64,000 nucleotides of DNA from Sebastes aleutianus (taxonomy: Eukaryota > Chordata > Actinopteri > Perciformes > Sebastidae), in contig CAKAKS010000022.1 of assembly GCA_916700875.1 (NCBI GenBank), forward strand, positions 11,988,013 to 12,052,012. Direction: 5' to 3'. Both the position numbers and the translations under genes were made by a program. Shown one piece after another: positions 56,553 to 64,000 of this stretch (the stretch's first letter is position 1; the number at the start of each line of letters is the position of its first letter). A model generated the notes under the pieces. The model did no database searches, had not been told where the DNA came from, and saw only the letters and a list, made by a program, of their open reading frames with translations.

Positions 56553-58899
56553 CTGAAGGGAAGCAGAATGAGTAGTTTTGAATGAGGAACTGTAAAGTTG
56601 GTGAGGTTTCTTGCTGTCTGTCAATTAAATACTGTGTGGATGTTTTGAAAACGATCTTAAAAAGCTGAAGAAATGAAGGAATTGAGGAAGTCGCAATGGT
56701 TTATTAGGGTGTCTCAATGCAAATCTTGCAATGTATTCCTTTGACATCTTGCAGCAGTGGGAAAAGAAATGCTTTCAGCAGGTAGAGAGAGATGGTCCTA
56801 CTGTGTTGCACAACGTAGTTGAATAGAATCCATATTTTGTTTCCTATGCACATGTACTGTACCAGAATTCAACCCTTTGCTCTTATTGAACTTTGCACTT
56901 TATTCCGTCTCTTTTTTTCTCGCTGTGTGGGAGTACTTTTAAAAATAAGCTGATGAAAGCCTTAGAAACAGCCCACAGGGTGCTTCATGGGATGAGCAAA
57001 TTCTTTGGAAACACAAAATTATGGTTATGAAGACACATAAACTTTTCCCCTGTGAATCAATCCCCCTCTGCTTTTGTAGCTGTTGTGTTGTTCATTTTGA
57101 TAACCCTGCAGTCGAGCATTATATCATTATTATCTGTTGACTGTGCCTCCAACCTCTGCACTTAATACATTTTAGAGGCTTTTATAATGATACTGGTCAA
57201 GGACTAAAGGTTTTCTTGTCTGTACTTACTGCAGCCCGATGCCTAAACTGGTAAATGCACTGATTTCAGCCTTACCTACTGTAACACCTGTCACTGTGTG
57301 CGTATATTGTGAGAGGTGCAGGCAATTATAATCATAGTTAAATAGGATGTATGGATTTGGATGTTTGTTGTTAAACTACAGAAAATTTTCATATTGTACC
57401 TTGAATCTTTTATGACATTTTCATGGCATACTATACTATGAATTTTTTGGCATACTAGACTATGACTTTATCAACATCCTATACTAAGACGGTTTTATGA
57501 TTTTTTTTTGACATACTGTACTATGACTTTTTTTCGATGTACTATACTGTGACGTTTTTTGGACTTTTTTTCAACATGCTATACTATGACTTTTTTTTAT
57601 TTTTCGACATTCTATACTATGACTTTTTTCTAGTTTTTTCGACATACTATACTATGACTTTTTTTTCAACATACTATACTATGACTTTTTTCTAGTTTTT
57701 TCGACATACTATACTATGACTTTTTTTTATTTTTCGACATACTGTATGACTTTTTTTCAACATACTATACCCTGACTTTTTTTTAATTTTTCGACATACT
57801 ATGACTTTTTTTTCGACATACAATGCTATGACTTATTTTTTATTTTATGACATAATATAGTATGACTTTCTTTCTTTTCTTTTTCGTCATCATACTATCA
57901 ATATCGTTTTTTTTTCAACATACTGTACTATGACTTTTTCCGACATAGAGCTTCTCACCGTATCTCTAAGGGAAACGGCAGCCAAAATAAATAAAAAGTC
58001 ACTATGTCGAAAAAAATATAAAAATAGTCATAGTATAGCATGTGATAAAATAGAAAATGAGTCATAGTAGTATGTCGAAAAAATAAAAAAAGTCATAGTA
58101 TAATATGTCGAAAAATACAAAAAGTCATAGTATAGCATGTCATAAAATAGAAAATGAGTCATAGTATGGCATGTTGAAAAAAAGTCATAGTATAGCATGT
58201 AGGAAAAGTATAAAAAAGAGTCATAGTATAGTATGTCATAAAATAAATAAAAAGTCAAACTATGGTATGTCATAAAATTAAAAAAAGTCATAGTATAGTG
58301 TGTCGAAAAATACAAAAAGTCATAGTATAGTATGTCGACAAATAAAAATCATAGTATAGCATGTCGAAAAAAAGTCACAGTATAATGTGTAGAAAAAAAA
58401 AGAAAAAAAAAGTCATAGAATAGCATGTACTGTATTGCTATACAGCGGTGGTTCGCTGGTAGTTGAAAAAAGAGTCTCAAAAAAGTTTCATAATCAATTT
58501 TTAGACATTGTATAATATACTGAGTCTTTTTTATAAATTTTCCTGACATTTACTATGACAGTTTTTAATACTTTTTCTAGTCCCTGTGTCAGGTATTGAA
58601 CTCCTCATGTATTTGAAGCAGATTTTCTAAAGCTTAGACCAAACCTGACTCATCTTTTTTGGACAGACATTAAAGGGGCGACATCACGATGAGACGGTGG
58701 CTCGCTGCTAGTCCTTCTGTCTCCTATCACCTTATCACGGTTACCTGGCAAAAACACTGCACATGTTTGCCAAGTCGACGAGACAAACAATCCATTATCT
58801 GTTTTATGCACTTTTGAAGAAAGCGGTGTATTGAACAGAGCAAGGAGTCTGTGTTGTGTTACATACAGTGTACAGTTTAACGTCCCTCTCTTCCTCCTC
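56553..58899 (-). other. ppfia2: ppfia2 3' UTR or alternative last intron
   Basis: Downstream of the VRTYSC stop. It contains the large fold-back array 57411-58445 and otherwise AT-rich DNA. Depending on splicing it is 3' UTR of the VRTYSC form or an intron between 58921 and 56552. Confidence 0.5.
57411..58445. repeat. Large fold-back array of ACTATGACTTTTTTNGACAT units
   Basis: Left arm 57411-57945 has about twenty units of consensus GACATACTATACTATGACTT plus a T run. A unique centre of about 50 bases (57946-57999, with TCTCTAAGGGAAACGG) follows. The right arm 58000-58445 has units in reverse complement. Array arms of roughly 450-530 bases could pair with each other in RNA or DNA. Confidence 0.92.
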
Positions 58900-58958
58900 T
58901 CAGCAGGAGTAGGTTCTCACCGTGGAGCTGTCCAGCCGCTGCACTGCAGAGGGTCCAA
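58900..58958 (-). CDS. ppfia2: ppfia2 terminal coding exon, PDZ ligand VRTYSC
   Basis: 59 nt: completes Val, then GPSAVQRLDSSTVRTYSC and TGA at 58902-58900. The last six residues VRTYSC are the conserved liprin-alpha PDZ-binding C-terminus (GRIP). Acceptor CCCCCTACAG. The codons GTG AGA of this tail also form a potential 5' splice site at 58920 (see finding). Confidence 0.95.
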
Positions 58959-61900
58959 CTGTAGGGGGAGACAGCGAGAGAGAAAGATCTATAAGTCGAA
59001 ATATTAAAGCTCCTCTTCATCAGACTGAGTTAGAAGGAAACATTCCTCCACTCGGTCACCACCCCAAAACATGTGCCAACGAGATAAGACGTCCTCAATA
59101 GGGATGCGTGAGATCACAAGCAAAAACACTTTGCTCACACAACGGAGAATACTTGTTGTATCACCCTCAGAAGAGAAAGCCATGTATCAGGCACTCAAAG
59201 GAAGTCGTAATTTTGAGTGGATAACAGCAGCAACAAGATTTTTTCAGTGTATTGTGGACGTCACAGACCAGGAGTACAGAGAATAGAGACATAGGAACAC
59301 AGGAAGGCTGTTTCAGTGTCACTAGGAACACCTTGTTAGAGGAGAACACTGGCCAAAATCAGTGCAGAGGGATGATTTCCAGTCATGTATCACAACTCTT
59401 GGTGGCATCATTTGTAAAGACACAGTTGCTAGTACACTCTGTATCCCTTTAAACAATCATTTCCAGTTCATTACAACTTAGATCTTTGAGCTTTACTGTT
59501 CATTCTTGACCTCGGAAACAGCAGTAGTTGACTAAATGATCTCGATTTAATGATCACTTAGTTTAAACTTTTCATGATTCTGATGATCCTGACAGTTCAA
59601 GGTGCTAATAATCATGAGAGTTTAAACATGTACAGTTCCAAGACAACTAAATCTACTAATAATGTGGTTGAAAGCTATTATTAGTTATAGTTATTTTGTC
59701 TTATTTTAGTAGTTTTGGCCACTGTTCCAATTGGTACTAATAACTTTGAACTTAGCCAAGTTAATTTCTGAGACCTGGGAAAGCGGCGTCATCACTAGGA
59801 AAATTTGAAGGTGCAAAATACATGAATAGTCAGACGATCATACAGGTTTTAAACAAATCCCCCCATTTGGGAAGTACTATTTAGGAAGATAAAACGTTTG
59901 TCCAAACGATCCATTGTAATGAAATTCTTAAAATCGTAAATAAACTTCCTGCACTAGGAAGCTTTGACGTTCCCGTCACGGATTCCTCTCACTATTTTGG
60001 GGTGCGCTCACTTTAAATTTGTACCTCCAAATGAAGCGGTTTAGATAATCTGGCTTAATTGTTTATAACCTGTCTGATTGTGTTTCTTTGCAATGTCACT
60101 GCGTTCCCAGATCTCATTACTTTGGAGTACAACAAACTGAAATGATAGCCGAAACTACAAAAACGAGAACCAAGTTGTAATAATCTGGAGTGATCCTTTA
60201 ATGAGAGCCCATTTCAGCCAGTGCCCTCTTTTAACAGCAGAGGGATGAGGAATGACGCAAACTGTCAGTTTGAGTTCTTGAGACATCCAAGACGTACTGT
60301 CACCTATGTAAACCTCCTGATTCAGGCCAACTTACATAGCACCGCTCAGCCACCTTTTGTTTTGCTGCTGCTTTAATTAACTGTAACTTCAAGGGTTACA
60401 CCAGCAAGCATGGGTCTTAATCCATAACTTGACCCCGTAGCTTTTAACAACCAGGGTGACTAAACACAACTACTTTGCAAAACAACGCCCTTGTAGTTGG
60501 ATATCAAAGATTCAAGAGTAGTAGAGAAAGAGAGAGAGAGAGAGGCGAAGGTGAAAGACGACAAAGAAAAGGAGAGATACAGCCGGACAGTGGTTGGCAG
60601 AGACCATGTGAAGAGGAGGGAGTATATGTGGAATAATAAGACACGCAGGGCCAACAAGCCCAGAACCCTCAAAAGGGGCGTAGCTGACCTTGAAACCAAT
60701 CCAAATACATGTCGTCAGGACTGTCATCCAGCGCCTCATATAGGACTGCAGAGCAGCCGTCACAGAGTCAGAGAGAACAAGAGACATAGTCACAACAGAG
60801 CAAGGGGCAGCTACTCCTCAGGTGTGGTGCGTTGATGTACCAGTGCAACAGGTGGATTTTAACCATTGCTTTATAGCTGCCTTTCAAAGACACTTTTCAG
60901 AAAACAGTATTTCATGCACTATAAAAAAAAATAACAGTCTGCCAATGGATGTATTAAGGTGCAGATGCAGGCACTTACCCTCGGGGGGCAATCTTCGGGA
61001 GTGGCCAGACGAGGCGGTGAGACGGAAGCCAGCGGGGAGCGTCTCTGCCGATCCGGGCATCATACTTATACCGTGAACGTCTCTGGGCGGGAACTGCCTC
61101 CTCCACGATGGACCTCGGAGGTCTTTGTCATCATACTGATGAAAAAGATAAAATATCATTCACAGTTACAAATGGTGAAACTTAAGATATACAGTCAATA
61201 ACAACAGCTCATAAAACTTTCAAATTAGCTTTATTTAAAGTGACAACATGTTAAAGGAGGTCATTTATGTTAGGCGACAAATTGTCTTATCTTGCAAAAA
61301 TTTTCTTAAATCAAACCACTTATATGAAAAAGGCCTAATTGATTGGAAGGAAAAGCAAAACATGTCTAACAAGGACCAATGCAGTCAAAAAGAAAAATCG
61401 CTTTTCTTGCTTTGAGTGTGCAGACATGTTGTATTGTTGACGTTAGCTGTGAGAAGGTTTACTAAGTCTATTTTCAAAACCTTTATGTGGCCAAATTTGG
61501 GATACTGGGAAATTTAGGTCATGGTGCTGTAGGGGAGAAGTTAAATTCTTTTAAATAGGACTTCTGCATCTTTATTTACAACTATTATTACTATTATTTA
61601 CTACTATTGTAAACAGTAGTTTCTGAAATTGTTTCAACATGTTTTTTTAAACATGCGTACGCAAATAATTTTTTTTTTTTTAAATTACATAAAAATATAT
61701 ATAGATAGAGTCATCTTCGATTTGACAGTGTGAGCTAATTAATTAGGTTTAACCATCTTGAGTATAGGGTTTGTAAAAGTGTAATTGTTGCGAGTGGTCT
61801 GAAATGACTAATATGCTATATTTATCATGACATTTTGGTGACATTAACGGTTAACAGTTGAGCTCACCTCATCCAGTCTCCTGTCGGTGCCCAGCGCCAG

Positions 61901-64000
61901 CATATTATTGTACTCTCGCTCCAGAATCTGACGTGCCTGAGGAAAGAAAAAAATAAATAAATACCCAACACATTCTGATTTCCACAAGGCCAGCTATTTT
62001 TAGCAGAATGCTAAAAGAGGCAGCTGACACATTACGTTATTCGCGCTGCATATCCATTTTACCTGAGTATAGATGAGATAAGCAGTGAAAATTCACAGGG
62101 CAACCTGCCAGAGTGACAGTTGGCAAATCTGCATGTTCTGATTTAGATTCGACCAGTTTTTTGAAGGCTGATACCGACATGCCTCTACTTTTGGACTGAA
62201 GCTGGTGACTGATGATATTTCTGGCCATAATCAGCACCTTTAAATTTGGCTTGACGGTGCCATAAAAAAACGTTAGCAAATTAAAAATGTTCCCCTCACA
62301 ATGAGGTGTTTCCATATCCGGTGTGGAAAAGCTATGAAGTGATAGTCAGACCATGTGATTTAGACCAGACATCTGATTTTTTGGCAAAACATGTGTCTAA
62401 CCTTACTTTGAATTCAAAACAGTTTGCAAGAAAACAAATGTATCTATCATCGTTTCAACGTTTGATCAAGGCAAGTGTTGGCGTAGCTGCAGTACCTGAG
62501 TGTTTTGGTTGGGGATCTGGAGGAGCAGCGCCAGACTGCTGTAGTCAAAGTTGTCATCCAAGGCGACCAGAGCTCCATGTACACCGCTCTCTAGCAGGAT
62601 GTTGGCGTAGTCCCTCAGGCCTATGCTCTGCACCCAGCGGATGACCCGCTCATTACTCCACACCAGTACGTCTGCAGACAACGCAAGCACAGAAATATCA
62701 TCTCAAAGCTGGATTTCTTTTTTATTCATTTTTAGCATCTTATTTTGGTTTGTTATGATGATCATTTTTTTTTTTTCATTTTGGGTACACTCACCTCTCA
62801 TTTCGTGCTGGCTGTGCTCCCTGCGTCTCTCCAGTTCCTTCCTGTCATAGTTGAGCTTCTTCAGACCCATGATGCCATACTGTAAACTTGTTCTGGTGTT
62901 AGAAAAATCACACATATACACAGTCATGTCATGGAGAAAACTTTTTTGTCATCTGTTTGCGAACACGAAAAAATAGCCTAATACGTCCAAAACAGAAAGA
63001 GTTACTGAAACCATCCCCTATCTAAAAATTAGGGCTGTCAATTGATTAACATATTTAATGACGATTAATTGCATGATTGTCTATAGTTAATTGTGATTAA
63101 TCACAAATTAATCGCACAATTTTTATACTAAATGTACCGTAAAGGGAGATTTGTCAAGTATTTAATACTCCTATCAACATGGGAGTGGGCAAATATGCTG
63201 CTTTATGCAAATGTATGTATATATTTATTACTGGAAATCAATTAACAACACAAAACAATGACAAATATTGTCCAGAAACCCTCACAGGTACTGCATTTAG
63301 CATAAAAAATATGCTCAAATCATAACATGGCCAACTGCAGCCCAACAGGCAACAACAGCTGTCAGTGTGTCAGTGTGCTGACTTGACTATGACTTGCCCC
63401 AAATCTGTATGTGATTATCATAAAGTGGGCATGTCTGTAAAGGGGAGACACATTGGGTACCCAAAGAATCCATTTTCATTCACATATCTTGAGGTCAGAG
63501 GTCAAGGGACCCCTTTGAAAATGGCCACGCAAGTTTATCCTCGCCAAAATTTAGCACAAGTTTGGAGTGTTGCTTAACCTCCTTCTCGACAAGCTAGTAT
63601 GACATGGTTGATACCAATGGATTCCTTAGGTTTTGTAGTTTCATATACCTAGTATCTTCACTCCTCTGAAAGATCGATTGCATTAATGCGTTAAAGAAAT
63701 TAGTGGCGTTAAAACAAATTTAACGCATTATTATTATTGCGTTAACTTTGACAGCCCTACTACAAAAACCAAAAGAAACATTTTATACAGGGATTCTATG
63801 AAATGTATTCTTGATGCTCTCTGCTGACGGTCACCATGAGGCAGGTTGAGGTGAGTCCAGTACCTGTGGAAGCTGTCAACCATTTTGAGGTGCACCCTCA
63901 GGTCCTTCTTGGTGAGGTGGTCCAGCATGCGCGCGTCCACCAGGCACTCCATGAAGTAGCTGCGGTACTGAGGTAGTCCTAGACTGGGCAGCCACTCGTT
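58900..64000 (-). CDS. ppfia2: ppfia2, liprin-alpha-2, C-terminal six coding exons (partial, runs off right edge)
   Basis: Minus-strand coding exons in transcript order: 64000-63864 (partial), 62892-62795, 62671-62496, 61936-61868, 61135-60979, 58958-58900. All junctions are GT-AG with consistent phases. The protein is a presynaptic active-zone scaffold that binds LAR-type receptor phosphatases, RIM, CASK and GRIP. The part present covers SAM2 (from NEWLPSLGLPQYRSYF), SAM3 (VLVWSNERVIRWVQSIGL) and the tail with PDZ ligand VRTYSC. It is very close to human PPFIA2, including FPPRDVHGISMMPGS. The family has four paralogues, but GISMMPGS-ETLPAGFRLT and the acss3/lin7a neighbourhood favour PPFIA2. 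Confidence 0.93.
58959..60978 (-). other. ppfia2: ppfia2 intron before the terminal coding exon
   Basis: Two kilobases containing the 57-nt cassette candidate at 60689-60745 and a GA-rich tract at 60523-60545. The rest, including the frame at 60497-60835 on the plus strand, is not coding by any similarity I recognise. Confidence 0.7.
60689..60745 (-). CDS. ppfia2: Candidate 57-nt cassette exon of ppfia2
   Basis: On the minus strand a good acceptor (TGACGGCTGCTCTGCAG) is followed by 57 nt and a donor GTCAGC. Entered in phase 1 from the upstream exon it reads without stop, beginning LYEALDDSPDDMYLDWFQ, and leaves in phase 1, so inclusion would keep the VRTYSC end in frame. The acidic peptide is unlike flanking low-complexity DNA. 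I do not recognise it as a documented liprin exon; it may be spurious. Confidence 0.35.
60979..61135 (-). CDS. ppfia2: ppfia2 exon, C-terminal tail part 1
   Basis: 157 nt: YDDKDLRGPSWRRQFPPRDV, HGISMMPGSAETLPAGFRLT, ASSGHSRRLPPE plus one base. Strongly liprin-alpha-2-like. Acceptor TTTTTCATCAG, donor GTAAGT. Confidence 0.95.
61868..61936 (-). CDS. ppfia2: ppfia2 exon, post-SAM3 helix
   Basis: 23 codons, phase 0: ARQILEREYNNMLALGTDRR then LDE. Human differs at only two positions from memory (NNLLALGTERR). Donor GTGAGC. Confidence 0.96.
61937..62495 (-). other. ppfia2: ppfia2 intron after SAM3 exon
   Basis: 559 bases, nothing recognised; the frame at 62037-62315 has no liprin similarity and no good splice sites. 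Acceptor TTTCCTCAG at its end. Confidence 0.8.
62496..62671 (-). CDS. ppfia2: ppfia2 exon: SAM3
   Basis: 176 nt: DVLVWSNERVIRWVQSIGLR, DYANILLESGVHGALVALDD, NFDYSSLALLLQIPNQNTQ. Third SAM domain, intact. Acceptor GTCTGCAG, donor GTACTG. Only 123 bases separate it from the preceding exon. Confidence 0.97.
62795..62892 (-). CDS. ppfia2: ppfia2 exon between SAM2 and SAM3
   Basis: 98 nt. Completes Arg and encodes TSLQYGIMGLKKLNYDRKEL then ERRREHSQHEMR plus one base. Acceptor CTAACACCAG, donor GTGAGT. Human has GIMCLKRLNYDRKELERRRE. Confidence 0.96.
63030..63759 (+). mobile_element. Full-length ~730-bp repeat with TAGGGCTGTCAA ends
   Basis: Left end TAGGGCTGTCAATTGATTA and right end TTTGACAGCCCTA are inverted repeats. 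Subterminal ATTAATTGTGATTAATCAC-like repeats on the left and GCGTTAATGCGTTAAA-like repeats on the right are typical. Flanks CTAAAAAT and CTACAAAA match 6 of 8, so a hAT-type 8-bp duplication is likely. It is the reference copy for fragments at 3553, 9592, 10349, 26322, 41296 and 49477. It sits in a ppfia2 intron. Confidence 0.8.
63864..64000 (-). CDS. ppfia2: ppfia2 exon: SAM2
   Basis: Reads NEWLPSLGLPQYRSYFMECL then VDARMLDHLTKKDLRVHLKM and VDSFHR, the second SAM domain of liprin-alpha. Donor GTACTG after two bases of Arg. The exon is cut by the window's right edge. Confidence 0.95.

Noticed and set aside
60497..60835. Plus-strand 112-codon Arg/Lys/Glu-rich frame
   Set aside because: Antisense to a ppfia2 intron, driven by a GA microsatellite; no domain recognised.

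Overview
The window is vertebrate nuclear DNA. It has GT-AG split genes, long introns and a dense load of short non-autonomous DNA transposons of types I recognise as common in percomorph (perch- or rockfish-like) teleosts. Three protein-coding genes are readable, and most of the sequence is intron or intergenic repeat. Their order and orientation, lin7a (-), acss3 (+), ppfia2 (-), match what I recall of the human LIN7A-ACSS3-PPFIA2 neighbourhood on 12q21. The window is therefore an old conserved synteny block rather than an accessory island, and I found no evidence of a novel multi-gene system.

Region by region: 1-2808 is intron 1 of lin7a, and 2809-2845 is its first coding exon on the minus strand. 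2846-10845 is the space between the divergent lin7a and acss3 genes and is filled mostly with MITE-like repeats. 10846-54860 is a complete acss3 gene: 16 coding exons, all with GT-AG junctions and matching phases, encode a 700-residue acyl-CoA synthetase with every AMP-binding-family motif intact and a probable mitochondrial presequence. Its introns carry most of the repeats, including a remnant of an L2-like LINE broken by two hAT-type insertions, an 18.4 kb intron 9 and a fold-back minisatellite in intron 15. 55.2-64.0 kb holds the 3' end of ppfia2 (liprin-alpha-2): six coding exons covering SAM2, SAM3 and the VRTYSC C-terminus.

The three proteins do not form a pathway. ACSS3 is a mitochondrial short-chain (propionate-preferring) acyl-CoA synthetase. 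LIN7A and liprin-alpha-2 are synaptic scaffolds. acss3 and ppfia2 converge tail to tail, and their predicted poly(A) sites overlap by roughly 100 bases. The most interesting leads are in ppfia2: a second possible C-terminus made by splicing from a donor inside the VRTYSC codons to a strong acceptor at 56552, and an in-frame 57-nt cassette-exon candidate at 60689-60745. Structural oddities include two fold-back arrays of an approximately 24-nt unit, a terminal-inverted-repeat element with a 24-bp minisatellite core, and a 43-bp near-perfect palindrome.
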